Shown: positions 1-9,700 of the stretch, one piece after another
Layout of the letters: each line of letters starts with the position of its first letter
Numbering within the stretch: position 1 is the first letter of the stretch
IMG/VR virus record: IMGVR_UViG_3300044971_001666
Span: 1-63,879 of that record
DNA from: a virus
Length of the DNA: 63,879 bases
Strand: one strand, 5' to 3'
The notes under the pieces: generated by a model
What the model saw: the letters and a program-made list of their open reading frames with translations, nothing else
Databases searched by the model: none
What the model was told of the DNA's origin: nothing
Position numbers and translations under genes: made by a program

Positions 1-78
1 TTTTTTCGAGTGAGCTATACAGTTGAATAGTTGCAGCGCAAAAATACCAGTATATAATAGTGTATAATAAATTGGACA

Positions 79-140
79 GTTAGAAGAGTGTGTTGTTGGT
101 TGTTAGTTAATTCTAACATACAAGTTAGACACATCTAACA
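79..140. repeat. TGTTAGA/TCTAACA repeat cluster (iteron- or operator-like)
   Basis: GTTAGA at 79-84, TGTTAG at 101-106, TTCTAACA at 111-118, GTTAGA at 124-129 and TCTAACA at 134-140 give five half-sites in 62 nt. They form two small inverted repeats, one with a 6-nt loop (101-118) and one reading GTTAGA-CACA-TCTAAC (124-139). Repeats of this kind bind initiators or repressors; the binding protein is unknown. Confidence 0.55.
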
Positions 141-218
141 TTTATATTTTACTAGTATAACAAATAATTTAGGATTATAAAACATATTACTATTACTAAT
201 CAAACAACATATAAACCT

Positions 219-254
219 TTTACCTTTGTGAAACGAACATAACACAAAGGTAAA
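219..254. repeat. Perfect 12-bp inverted repeat with 12-nt loop
   Basis: TTTACCTTTGTG (219-230) and its exact reverse complement (243-254) are separated by 12 nt. Each arm includes TACCTTTG, which fits the Bacteroidota -7 consensus TAnnTTTG on opposite strands, but neither has a TTG at the right distance. It could be an operator, an origin hairpin or a terminator-like structure. Confidence 0.55.
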
Positions 255-664
255 TTTATATATATATACGTTGTAATGATGTTTTAAATAGTTTCCTTGC
301 CTTACATTCACTTTACAAATATTATTTATTAGAAGCAAAGCAAAGCAGCAAGAAAAATAAATTTAACCCGCACGACTAACGTTAGGGGGGGAGTATCTTT
401 TTATTTGTATCGGTTTGCGCTGTGAGGTAGTGGTAGCCAATCACACCTACCCGACATATAATTTCGTTAATAACAGCCAATGAGATTACCCTCGTATATA
501 ATTTATTATTACTTACTAAACCATACTTAAAAAACAATCATGTTCAAAAGACTATAACTTTAGTTCATTGAAAATCAAACCATTCCGCATAAACTATTCA
601 GTCATATAATAATCTATATTTTATTACTAAAAGTATTCATATCTTTGAACCGCAATAATTAACT

Positions 665-1201
665 ATGAGTAAACACACCCCTAACGTATTGAAAGAAGCT
701 AAATCACCTTTTATAGAAGGATTAGTAATACCTATGTATTTGAGAAGCCATGTAGAGGAAACAGTTTCGTTGGATAAGATAAAGATAGGAAATGGAGTTA
801 TAACTGAAACAGGAAAGGTAACGAAGACTACTAAAGGTTATCCCGTTGAGAAGGATAGGAGTATTCATTTATACTATGAGAATAGTGGTGAAGATTTAAG
901 AATAGTGTATGCTTCAATATCTAAAGAGGGTCGTTGTCTTTTTGATTACATCATGTTTCACTGCTTGAGGGAGAATAAAATGTTATTCTATATAGACACG
1001 AAAGACTTCATGGATAAGTACATGATAAAATCTAGGACAACGGTATGGAATAGTAAGAACGATTTAGTTAAACTAGGTTTGATTGCAGCTACTTCGGTTC
1101 AGGGTTGGTATTGGATAAATCCTAAATATGTGTTCAGAGGATTTAGAAGCAAGTTGAAAGAGTTGGAAGGGAATTTAAGTTACTATAAAAAAGAAAGCTA
1201 G
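665..1201 (+). CDS. RepL-like replication/maintenance protein
   Basis: A 178 aa protein. The C-terminal half looks like a winged helix: a helix around the LFDYIMFHCL segment, a middle region (YMIKSRTTVWNS) resembling a recognition helix, and a WYWINPKYVFRG ending that resembles the 'NP..ifkG' wing of RepL-type plasmid replication proteins. That resemblance is from memory of the family. It is the first gene after the repeat-rich non-coding region, which fits an initiator or regulator acting on it. It could instead be a MarR-like transcription factor. The ATG lies 18 nt after a TATCTTTG box. Confidence 0.5.
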   Translation: MSKHTPNVLKEAKSPFIEGLVIPMYLRSHVEETVSLDKIKIGNGVITETGKVTKTTKGYPVEKDRSIHLYYENSGEDLRIVYASISKEGRCLFDYIMFHCLRENKMLFYIDTKDFMDKYMIKSRTTVWNSKNDLVKLGLIAATSVQGWYWINPKYVFRGFRSKLKELEGNLSYYKKES

Positions 1202-1204
1202 ATT

Positions 1205-1549
1205 ATGATAGAAATAAAATTCCGAGCGTGGAGCGCAGAAAGCACAGACGAGAACGATAATCCTATTTTTGAAATGATAGAAGCAGATTCACTTGCAATA
1301 TCTAATTACGATTTATTGTGTGAGCAACTTAAAGACACAGAAAACTTTAAGCTAATGCAATTTACGTGTATGCTAGATAAGAACGGAGTAGAAATCTATC
1401 TTGGCGACATTGTTAAAACTAAGAAACGAGTAGGCGTAGTAAAGTTTAGTAATGGCGGTTACAATATAGACGGTTGGGCTTTATCTTTTTATTCAGAACA
1501 CCACGAAGTTATTGGGAATATTTATCAAAATTCAAATTTAATCAAATAA
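1205..1549 (+). CDS. YopX family protein
   Basis: A 114 aa protein with the YopX pattern: N-terminal KFRAW, central LMQFTCMLDKNGVEIYLGDIV, and C-terminal EVIGNIYQN. YopX proteins are common in phages of Firmicutes and Bacteroidota and have no firmly known role. It starts 4 nt after the RepL-like stop, so the two are probably co-transcribed. A second YopX copy lies at 61164-61562 on the other strand. Confidence 0.85.
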   Translation: MIEIKFRAWSAESTDENDNPIFEMIEADSLAISNYDLLCEQLKDTENFKLMQFTCMLDKNGVEIYLGDIVKTKKRVGVVKFSNGGYNIDGWALSFYSEHHEVIGNIYQNSNLIK

Positions 1550-1553
1550 ATAT

Positions 1554-1736
1554 ATGAAAAGAATACTATGTTGGTTTAGGAGTTTCAAGACTTTAGAAAC
1601 AGTAAAAGAAGCACAAGATTTAGAATTACACTTTAGGCGCAATATCTTTGGCGATGAAATAAACCATATCAACTGCCGAAGTTTATGGAATGATAAATAT
1701 TGGAATATGTATAGATGTAATGAACTTAAAAAATAA
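1554..1736 (+). CDS. Small phage protein, 60 aa
   Basis: A basic protein rich in W, R and C (HINCRSLWNDKYWNMYRC). The spaced Cys, Trp and Tyr recall small Bacteroidota phage proteins that may bind metal, but no family was recognised. The TAA overlaps the next ATG (TAATG), so it is translationally coupled with the following gene. Confidence 0.6.
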   Translation: MKRILCWFRSFKTLETVKEAQDLELHFRRNIFGDEINHINCRSLWNDKYWNMYRCNELKK

Positions 1737-1954
1737 TGGCTGACTACTATTTAGAAGAAACCGAACTTACAGAAAAACTGTTCAACTTAGACGAGATACT
1801 TAAATTTCAGCTAGAAAACGATGTTCAGATAATTCGTGGCGAAGATTATCAGTACGTCTGTTACATTAACGGAAAAGGTTATTCAACTGCATTGACACCT
1901 ATGTTTGCTTTAGTGAGTGGGATAAAACAATTTAAGAAATTAATTACTAAATAA
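1736..1954 (+). CDS. Small acidic hypothetical protein, 72 aa
   Basis: ATG overlaps the previous stop codon. Acidic N-terminus (YYLEETELTEKLFNLDE) and a basic C-terminus. No family was recognised. It is last in the small early-type operon before the tail-fibre genes. Confidence 0.6.
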   Translation: MADYYLEETELTEKLFNLDEILKFQLENDVQIIRGEDYQYVCYINGKGYSTALTPMFALVSGIKQFKKLITK

Positions 1955-1968
1955 ATTATATTCGCACT

Positions 1969-2787
1969 ATGGAATTTTCTTTAGAACTAGATAAATCAGA
2001 TGGTGAAAGCCTATCATTCTTAGATGAAACGAGTATATATGCAAGTGTGAAAGGTACGAGGTTTGTGTTTCAGAAAGATATTACTTCGATTAGTGGAGAA
2101 GTTATAGTAGGTGGAACTTTAGAAGCCTTTTATAAATACATCAAGACAAGTGGTAGTTCACAAGTTTATGACGGTAAGACAATCGGGGTGGGGGGTATCT
2201 TTATTCCTAGAGCCGATACGACTGTATTGAGTGGGGATACCTTTGAGTTCTTAAACGCAACTGTAAAACCATTAGGGTATTTACCTAGTTTAACTCCCTT
2301 GACAATAGTTCCTAGCGACTTGTATTTGACTGATACAATATTCCCTAATGATGTTTACGCTTTACAATACGAAACTTATGCAGATACAACACCTAGTACC
2401 TTAACGACAGTAGTTGATGAAAGTCAGTATATGGTAGTAGGAGCAGGGACTTGTGTTTATAACGGGAACACTTATTACGAGAACGAAGTCTTTATAGCTA
2501 CTACTAATGGGGTAGTAAGTTTTACAGGAAGTGCTAATTTAAAAGTTCTGTTAGACAGTAGAAATAAATTCTTCACTTTTAATTGGATTCTTACACAATA
2601 TTTCTATCAGTTAGTTTTAGAGAATATTGGAAAATGCTGCGAAGAGAATGAGTTACTAATGAATAAAATTCAATCTAAGTTACTCGCTTTAGAATGGACA
2701 AATTATACACAAGAAATCAGTATCAGTAAATCATTACAAACAATGAATTGGATAGAGGAAAAGATAACTGACTTACAAGATTTATAA
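1969..2787 (+). CDS. Putative tail fibre/baseplate protein (paralogue of 4254-5078)
   Basis: A 272 aa protein rich in beta-prone S/T/G/V residues for about 190 residues, then a helical C-terminal section with a CC pair (ENIGKCCEENELLMNKIQSKLL). The layout matches the gene at 4254-5078: an N-terminal beta domain, a segment resembling 'Y.v..gt..y.g.tY..gEv.i.t', and a helical tail with Cys near NEL. Such proteins are usually fibre or fibre-adaptor subunits. The function is inferred from composition and its place beside the collar gene. Confidence 0.5.
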   Translation: MEFSLELDKSDGESLSFLDETSIYASVKGTRFVFQKDITSISGEVIVGGTLEAFYKYIKTSGSSQVYDGKTIGVGGIFIPRADTTVLSGDTFEFLNATVKPLGYLPSLTPLTIVPSDLYLTDTIFPNDVYALQYETYADTTPSTLTTVVDESQYMVVGAGTCVYNGNTYYENEVFIATTNGVVSFTGSANLKVLLDSRNKFFTFNWILTQYFYQLVLENIGKCCEENELLMNKIQSKLLALEWTNYTQEISISKSLQTMNWIEEKITDLQDL

Positions 2788-2799
2788 TCTAATAGACTT

Positions 2800-3111
2800 A
2801 TGAGAGATGAAGCACAAATATTAACCGTAATTCTAAATGCCAAAGCGTTTTTTACCAAAGAGGTTCAGAATATAGCAACTATTTTAGAAACTAGACTACT
2901 GAATGAGGGTGAGCAGTTAGCTGAAAAAGAACTCCAATCTTTGAGTATAGCAATTCAATCAATCGAGAACGGTTACTTGACTTTAGCCCAAAAGAATACG
3001 ATGGCAGACTATATTATGCAGCAAAGTTGGTACATAGACTTATTGCTTGGACAAAGTTATGTAGAAAATAATTATACAGTAGGAAATGATTATGTTGTTT
3101 TTAGTCAATAA
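2800..3111 (+). CDS. Small helical hypothetical protein, 103 aa
   Basis: Predominantly helical with Q/E/L-rich segments, ending in a short aromatic stretch. It lies between two tail-fibre genes with 12 and 17 nt gaps, so it may be a fibre-assembly or adaptor protein; this is context only. Confidence 0.5.
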   Translation: MRDEAQILTVILNAKAFFTKEVQNIATILETRLLNEGEQLAEKELQSLSIAIQSIENGYLTLAQKNTMADYIMQQSWYIDLLLGQSYVENNYTVGNDYVVFSQ

Positions 3112-3128
3112 ATAACTATTTTTGTAAA

Positions 3129-4244
3129 GTGGATGCAGTAGAACTTTTATTCAGAATTGCCAAAGGAGAACCTTTAACAGATTTAGAATTAGATGATAAT
3201 TTTAGAAAGCTAAAAACTGCTGTAAACTTCTTGCTAGAAGAATCGGAAACTCCAATCTCAACAGCCATTAGGGGTGAGATAAAACTTTTTAGTGGGGCTA
3301 GTCTTCCAACGGGGTATCTTTGGTGTAATGGGGCAGCAGTAAGTAGAACAACTTATGCTAGTTTATTTGCAATTACAGGGACAAAATTTGGCGTAGGGAA
3401 CGGAACAACAACTTTTAATCTACCCGATTTTAGGGGAGCAAGTCCAATGGGTTCAAATCCAATGGGAGCATCCACAAAAGTAGGTATATCCACAAGAACC
3501 GATGGTGCAATAGTAGGTGCGGAAACAGCAAATGCAAACCACAACCATACAGCTAGTGGCTTATTAGCAATAGAACCATTGAGTTATACGCCAAGTGGAA
3601 CAGTAGTGGTAGCTAACTATACGGGGAATATAACACCGAGTATTACTACTACAATTGCCCCCGTAGTATTATCAACAACGCCAATAGGAACAGTAGCAGT
3701 AGCTAATTATAGTGGTAGTGTAACACCAACAATAACAGTTGCTTCCGTAGTATTGTCAACAACACCTACGGGTTCAATAGAATCAACAACAACCCTTACA
3801 GCAGCAGAAGTATCAATAGATGTAGATGGAGAAACGTGTGTCAGTGTAAGTATAGCAGAAGCTACCGAGAGTGTAATGGATTGCGTAGAACTTACTATAA
3901 GCACAGACAAGATAATAGCTGCAATAGAAGCAACAACGACTTCGGTATTTACAGGAGATGCCGATGATTTGGCACATACTCACACCGCAACATCAAGCGC
4001 AGTAAGTTTGAATCATGGACACACCGCAACATTTACAGGAACTTCTGATGATTTGGCACACTCGCATACAGCAACATCTAGTTCTAGTACAATTAGTTTA
4101 AATCATGGGCATTCAGCAACCTTTACAGGAGCAAATGTTAGTTTTATACCCGAAGGCACAGCAGAAATAACCGTTGACTCAGAAGCATTAGCAGTTTCAA
4201 CAATTCAACCAAGTCAAGTTTGTAATTTCATTATTAAGTATTAG
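3129..4244 (+). CDS. Tail collar-domain fibre protein
   Basis: A 371 aa protein. Residues about 1-45 form a leucine-rich N-terminal attachment part. Residues about 47-110 carry the phage Tail Collar pattern: GEIKLFSG, LPTGYLWCNGAAVSR, YASLFAITGTKFG, FNLPDFRG. The rest is low-complexity beta repeat: two units built on GTV.VANY.G.(I/V)TP.I, then His-rich units (DDLAHTHTATSS, LNHGHTATFTG and variants) that may bind metal in a trimer. The start appears to be GTG. It is probably a receptor-binding fibre. Confidence 0.8.
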   Translation: MDAVELLFRIAKGEPLTDLELDDNFRKLKTAVNFLLEESETPISTAIRGEIKLFSGASLPTGYLWCNGAAVSRTTYASLFAITGTKFGVGNGTTTFNLPDFRGASPMGSNPMGASTKVGISTRTDGAIVGAETANANHNHTASGLLAIEPLSYTPSGTVVVANYTGNITPSITTTIAPVVLSTTPIGTVAVANYSGSVTPTITVASVVLSTTPTGSIESTTTLTAAEVSIDVDGETCVSVSIAEATESVMDCVELTISTDKIIAAIEATTTSVFTGDADDLAHTHTATSSAVSLNHGHTATFTGTSDDLAHSHTATSSSSTISLNHGHSATFTGANVSFIPEGTAEITVDSEALAVSTIQPSQVCNFIIKY

Positions 4245-4253
4245 ATTTGAAGC

Positions 4254-5078
4254 ATGGCAACAGAGTTAGAAATATTAGTAACACAAGATTTTGCAACAGG
4301 AGATGTTGTAAGAATTGACGACATCACAGCGAATTACACGTCAGTTATAAACGCTACAAGATTTTTATTCTCAAATTACAGCAAAGACTTATTGGTAGAT
4401 ACCGATGTTACAAAATGTATCAGTAACGTAGAGTATGAAGTAACGGGGAGTGGGGCAAATACAGTAGTTGTAGATACCAAAACTTTTGTTTTAGGAGATG
4501 TGTTTACCTTAATGATAGACGCAACACCCGTAATAGGAAGTGGATTAAAATTAGCCGAAACAGGGAGAGTAGTAAGTTTCAGTACCTTTTTACCAACCGA
4601 CCTATATAAAGAATTTAGCCCTAGTGAGTTTGGAGTAAACGACTTAGTGTTTAATGATAGTTCTTTCAAATGTACTTACGAAGTATTCGATACAGCAGTA
4701 ACCGCAGGTGCAGGAATTGCTGCGGGAACATACATTGTAAAAACAGGAACAGCAGTAATCGGAGCAGCAACTTATAGGGCGGGAGAGGTGATAATTAAAA
4801 CTTCAACCTTTACTCTAGCAAGTGGAACTATCTATTTACTAGATGAAAGTCAAGAATTTGTATTTCCATTGTATTACAACGCCTTACTAGCAAGAAACGA
4901 CATAGCTAATGCCTATGTAAGACAAGGCTGTAATTGTAAAAACGAATTAGAATTAAAGCTATTTAAAATAGATAACATTTTAGAAGCAATAAGATATAAC
5001 TTTGAGGAAGTAATCAATTTAGATTATAGCGGAACTCAAACAATGCTTGACCAAATAATAGAAATTTCAACTGAATAA
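4254..5078 (+). CDS. Putative tail fibre protein (paralogue of 1969-2787)
   Basis: A 274 aa protein with a beta-prone N-terminal two-thirds including GTYIVKTGTAVIGAATYRAG, followed by a helical tail (QGCNCKNELELKLFKIDNILEAI) with two Cys next to NEL, as in the paralogue upstream. It starts 9 nt after the collar gene. The duplication flanking the collar gene suggests an adhesin module that evolves by copying. Confidence 0.5.
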   Translation: MATELEILVTQDFATGDVVRIDDITANYTSVINATRFLFSNYSKDLLVDTDVTKCISNVEYEVTGSGANTVVVDTKTFVLGDVFTLMIDATPVIGSGLKLAETGRVVSFSTFLPTDLYKEFSPSEFGVNDLVFNDSSFKCTYEVFDTAVTAGAGIAAGTYIVKTGTAVIGAATYRAGEVIIKTSTFTLASGTIYLLDESQEFVFPLYYNALLARNDIANAYVRQGCNCKNELELKLFKIDNILEAIRYNFEEVINLDYSGTQTMLDQIIEISTE

Positions 5079-5101
5079 TATTCAAAAATAAAATATAAAT
5101 T

Positions 5102-5599
5102 ATGGAAAGAGGCTCATTAGAAACTATAAAACTTGTAAAGAATTTACAAAACTTAAATCCAATATTACAAGATTTAATGACAATAAATGACGAAATAAAC
5201 GATTTTATTGAAGTTAAAACATATAGTCCAATTTGGACAGGAGCAGGATTAACTTATTCTTCTAACCCTGCAACTGGTTCTTATGTAAAAATAGGAAGAT
5301 TAGTACATTTTACTATAAATATAATTTGTACTAATGTAACTAATTTTGGAACAGGACAGTATTCACTAACACTTCCATTTATTCCTTCTGTTCAATATGC
5401 TTTTAGAGATGGACAAATTTTTGATGATTCGGCTAATCAGCATTATAGAATATTAGGGGAAGGTGTTCCCGCAACAACTACTATGCTTTTATGGTATGGT
5501 GGTACAACTAATGATTTAGCATTTAAGTTTAATACTCCCGTAAATCCACTTGCTGTTGCAGATGATTGGTATGTTTCGGGAACATATATTATTGAATAA
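5102..5599 (+). CDS. Putative receptor-binding/fibre tip protein, 165 aa
   Basis: Residues about 1-38 are helical (coiled-coil-like). Residues 40-165 are a beta-rich module beginning YSPIWTGAGLTYSSNP and containing GSYVKIGRLVHFTINI, a pattern typical of phage fibre tip domains. It follows the fibre paralogue by 23 nt. The receptor-binding role is inferred. Confidence 0.55.
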   Translation: MERGSLETIKLVKNLQNLNPILQDLMTINDEINDFIEVKTYSPIWTGAGLTYSSNPATGSYVKIGRLVHFTINIICTNVTNFGTGQYSLTLPFIPSVQYAFRDGQIFDDSANQHYRILGEGVPATTTMLLWYGGTTNDLAFKFNTPVNPLAVADDWYVSGTYIIE

Positions 5600-5602
5600 A
5601 AT

Positions 5603-5827
5603 ATGATTAGGCAACAAGCAGAATTTGACGAACAATTATTAATAGTAAAGAGAAAGATTACTACTGAATATTACTTGATTGCCAACAAAAGGAAAAAGGG
5701 CAAAATAAAAGACATTCCTCTTAATGTAAAAATCAATTTGATTGGAATATTAGAGGACAATGAACTAGGAGATTTTTTAACAGATTTACAAAAAAACACA
5801 ATTTTAGACAAACTTATATGGGACTAA
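5603..5827 (+). CDS. Small hypothetical protein, 74 aa
   Basis: Basic in the middle (ANKRKKGKIKDIPLN), otherwise helical. It overlaps the next gene by 10 nt. No family was recognised. Confidence 0.5.
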   Translation: MIRQQAEFDEQLLIVKRKITTEYYLIANKRKKGKIKDIPLNVKINLIGILEDNELGDFLTDLQKNTILDKLIWD

Positions 5828-6195
5828 AAACATTATTTACACAAGCGTTTCCGCAGAAATTGAAAGATTATTATGATGCGAAAATTTCAGCGTTAGAGTT
5901 TAATAAAGCAAACACAGCAACGGGAGCAGATTCGGTTACTTTAAACACAACAAGTGGAGTAGCTATTTTTACAGATAATTGTGAAATAGCCCCCTCTTGG
6001 ATAGAATATTTAATAAACAATTCACTAATAACAAGCAGTTCTTTAGTTAGTGTGAACGTCCAAATCGGAACCACTGGAGGGTACTGTTCTTTAGTTAATG
6101 TAAATTGTTCACTTGGGCTTATTACAGTAGCAATAAACGATGGTTTTACAGGAAGTGCGACAAACCCAATAGTAACTTTTACAATCTTAGGGTAG
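5818..6195 (+). CDS. Small putative fibre/virion protein, 125 aa
   Basis: A short helical N-terminus (FPQKLKDYYDAKISALEFNKA) precedes a T/S/G-rich beta region that includes GVAIFTDNCEIAPSWIEYLI. The helix-then-beta layout resembles the gene at 5102-5599, so it may be another fibre component. Start overlaps the preceding stop. Confidence 0.5.
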   Translation: MGLKTLFTQAFPQKLKDYYDAKISALEFNKANTATGADSVTLNTTSGVAIFTDNCEIAPSWIEYLINNSLITSSSLVSVNVQIGTTGGYCSLVNVNCSLGLITVAINDGFTGSATNPIVTFTILG

Positions 6196-6199
6196 TGAA

Positions 6200-6454
6200 A
6201 TGAACAACAAGGATTACTTTTTAGGCAAAGGGAAAATATCTAAGAATAAAAAGTTTGTAAATATTTCTATAAACAAAACTAAGTTCGATAAACTTCATGC
6301 TGACGAAAAGGATTTAATACACTTAACAATAGGAGAAATAAAAGACACCGATGAAAGTTCGGAGTTTACACACTATGTCGGTCTTGACCGAATAAAACAA
6401 AAGTTAAAGGAAAATGACATTACAAGATACAATAAACTACTTAACCTCCCATAA
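6200..6454 (+). CDS. Small hypothetical protein, 84 aa
   Basis: A charged, mostly basic protein (GKGKISKNKKFVNISINKTKFDKL) with an acidic middle. Its 3' end overlaps the next gene by 41 nt. No family was recognised. Confidence 0.5.
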   Translation: MNNKDYFLGKGKISKNKKFVNISINKTKFDKLHADEKDLIHLTIGEIKDTDESSEFTHYVGLDRIKQKLKENDITRYNKLLNLP

Positions 6455-6782
6455 GGACAGTAAAGTAAAAGAAGGCGGAGAATTACTTAAACAAGTATTC
6501 GAGAACCCTTATTTAGAAACATTCATTACGTTAAAAGAAACAATAGCGTTTTGGAACAAGGAGATTAAGGAGAAAAAGCCATCAATATTTATTGAAGTAG
6601 TTGATATGGGTGAGAAGATTGCCTATGTAGATAATTTCAAAAACCCCTCTAGTTATATGGGTGATATCGGAAAGCTAATTAAATCAATGGAAGAAATCAA
6701 AAAACATTTACTTCCTAGTGAGTTAATTCAAGCAGACGAACACAAGCCTAAACAAATGGAAGAAATCATGTTAAGAAAATAG
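6414..6782 (+). CDS. Hypothetical protein upstream of TerL (possible small terminase)
   Basis: A 122 aa, mostly helical protein ending 1 nt before TerL. A small terminase subunit is often encoded here and has about this size, but no helix-turn-helix was recognised, so the role is a positional guess. The 41-nt overlap with the preceding gene suggests tight coupling; an internal start would shorten the protein. Confidence 0.45.
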   Translation: MTLQDTINYLTSHKDSKVKEGGELLKQVFENPYLETFITLKETIAFWNKEIKEKKPSIFIEVVDMGEKIAYVDNFKNPSSYMGDIGKLIKSMEEIKKHLLPSELIQADEHKPKQMEEIMLRK

Positions 6783-6783
6783 T

Positions 6784-9700
6784 ATGATAGGCGAACCTCT
6801 AATAATAAAGATTGGTGAAGAAAAAGTAGATGGAGGAGTTGTTTATTATTACGAAACACCTCCAATGCCACAGCTTTCTACTATGCTTAACTTTGGACTT
6901 GACACTAAAGACCAAAAGTTTAATCGTACAGAAATACCTGAATGTTTTGGAGATTTAAACGACTTAGGAAACACTAAGATTATTCGTGATGAAGACGGGA
7001 ACGCTTTACTTAATAAAGAACAGCAAGATTTTGTTATTCAAGAAAGAGATAGGATTATAGACGGTTGTTGGTATTTAATTAAAGGCAAACCAATTTATTT
7101 TACTGGCGACAATTACTTCTACCTAAACTATTGGTGGATTGGAGCAGAGAACGAAGATGGTTATCCTGATTTTAGATATGCTGATTGTAAATATTTTTAT
7201 TTCGCTGACATAGTAGATAAAGATTCCGATGTATTCGGTGGTTTATTCGTTACGGGCAGGCGTTTTGGTAAAGCATTGTGTTTAGAAACAGATATTCCAA
7301 CACCTAATGGTTGGGTAAAAATGAAAGACTTGAATCTTGGCGACATGGTATTTGGAAGCGATGGATTACCAACTAAGGTAACTTTTGTTTCTGATGTAAT
7401 GGAAGACAGAACTTGCTATAACGTAAAACTGTCTGATGGAAGTATTATAAAAGCTGACGCAGACCATAATTGGCTTGTTAGCGGAAGACAAGAAAAAAGA
7501 AAAAATACAGGAGGAAAAGTTCTTACAACACAACAAATAGTTGACGAAGGTGTACTAAAAACAAGACATGACGGAAAATTTGAATCAAGATATTCTATTG
7601 TAAATGCAAAACCCGTTCAATACGAGAAAAGAGAACTAAAAATACCGCCTTATATACTTGGTATTTGGCTTGGTGACGGTGCTTCTGACTATACAAAACT
7701 TACTAATGTTGACCAACCGATAATTGATAGATGGATTGAGTACGGTAAAAGTATTGGACTTTCTTTGAAAATGGATGGTGGTATTACCTATATGCTTACG
7801 GGCGGTAGAGATGATAATAATGCAGTTTTTAAAGGACAGAATACTTTATTGAACTATTTTAGAGAGTACAACTTAATCAAGAATAAGCACATTCCACAAG
7901 ACTACATGATTTCATGCGAAGAAGATAGAATGGAATTATTGAGAGGATTGTTTGATTCAGATGGATATGTTAGTAAAAACGGAGTAACTTATTCGATAAC
8001 TCAAAAACGTAAAGTATTATGTGAGCAAATATTAGAATTAGCGTCTAGTTTAGGCTACAAAGCTACTCTTACAGAAAAATATGTAAAATATTGCGACACT
8101 ACTTATTATATAGTAACATTTGGGACTAGAGATAGAACGCCTTTTACGTTACCGAGAAGATTAGAAGTAGTTAAAGAAAGACTAAAAGTAGCTAATGGTG
8201 GTTGGAGATTAGACCATAGATATATTGTTGAAATTGAAAAGTGCAAAACAGTACCCGTTAAATGTATTCAAGTAGATAATGCCGACCATACCTACCTTTG
8301 TACTAGAAACTATGTAGTTACTCATAATACAGAAAAAGAGTTGTGTCGTGTTTACCGAAAAGCAATAACAAGCCAAAACAAGATATTTGCCTTAATGTCT
8401 TTAACCAAAGACGAAGCAAAAGAGAACCTATTTGCTAAAATAGTGAGGAGTTGGGATGTAATGTTTGAGTTTTTTAAACCTAAACATAGCGGAACAACAA
8501 GACCTACCGAAAGTTTAGTGTTTTCAAGACCTCCACGCTCGTCAAAAAAGGAAAGAATAAAGCAAAAAGAGCAAACCTTTTTAAATAACGTAATTGGAAC
8601 AAGGTCAACAAAAATTGCAGCCTTGCAAGGGAAAAAACCATTCTATACATTCTTAGACGAGGGCGCAACCATTGATGAAATGGACTTAACTAAATTTTGG
8701 AGTACATCAAAACAAGCCTTAGCTTTAGGTGGTGGAAAGAAAATTATAGGAAAGGTGATGATGCCTTGTACGTTAGAGGAAATGAACCCTAAATCGGGCG
8801 AAAGGTATTATACACTTTGGAAGCAGTCAAACGTAAATCAACTAACCCTTAATGGAAGAACAAGTAGTGGACTAATAAGATACTTGAAGCCTTATTGGGA
8901 AGGATTAGAAGGATTTATTGATGAATATGGATTTGACCTAAAAGAAGCAGCAATTAAGTTTGTAGAAAACGAATATCAATCATTTTTAGACAAAGGAGAA
9001 CTTGACGAAGCTGTACGATACAGAAGACAGTTTCCAAGAAACGCCAACGATGCCTTTAATATAGAAACAGGAACAGGAATTGAAGAAGATTGTAAAATGA
9101 TACTTCAAGACGTGCTAGAAAAAGCTAATGATGGGTTATTTCCCGAAAGACCTTGTGAAATTTACGAAGTAGATGGTGAAGTAAGGACTAGAAATTCCAA
9201 GCCGACCAAAGATTGTCTATACATTATTGAAGAACCCGAAGAAAACACCGAGTATGTAATAGGAATAGACGGTACAGCAACCGATAAAGCAAGTAGTGGC
9301 ACAGACCCCAAGAATAAGAAGTCAGATTTTGCCATTGTAGTAACAAAAAAGCTAAAAATAGGTGGAAGAAGTTACTGCGAAGTAGCCTATATCTCACGAA
9401 TACCCGTAAATAAAGACGATATGTTTAGAATATCTTTCCTTCTTTACAAGTATTATAACGTATTTGGAAATTGCAAAGTAAGCCCCGAAGCAAATGCGGG
9501 AAATATAAGTCCAATATTCTCATATTTTACTAATAGAGGAGCAAAAAGAGCATTAATTCAAGAGCCTAAGTACGTTGGAACAGACAGTAAAGAAGTAATG
9601 TCAAGATATGGATTTGTGAGAACGGGGAAAATGAAAGAAGCGCAAATTTACCTATTAAATATTCAGATTAGACTATTTGGACACCATTTTAGGTCAAAAA

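Larger units (their letters stand above)
1..664. other. Non-coding left region
   Basis: About 660 nt without a convincing gene. It holds a repeat cluster (79-140), a perfect 12-bp inverted repeat (219-254), a CTAACGTTAG palindrome near 377-386 followed by a G run, and a -7-like box TATCTTTG (640-647) just before the first gene, without a clear TTG at -33. A 67-codon minus-strand ORF crosses the inverted repeat and looks spurious. The region could be a replication origin or control region, which is inference from repeat content and the adjacent RepL-like gene. Confidence 0.6.

Noticed and set aside
135-338. 67-codon minus-strand ORF in the left non-coding region
   Set aside because: It runs across a perfect inverted repeat, has low-complexity composition and no promoter or neighbour support.
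3117-3124. TATTTTTG as a promoter for the collar gene
   Set aside because: It fits TAnnTTTG but ends only 4 nt before the GTG start, leaving no room for a transcription start upstream of the gene.
7650-7970. Free-standing LAGLIDADG homing endonuclease gene in terL
   Set aside because: The segment is in frame with TerL, with intact intein splicing blocks at both sides, so it is an intein and not a separate gene or group I intron product.
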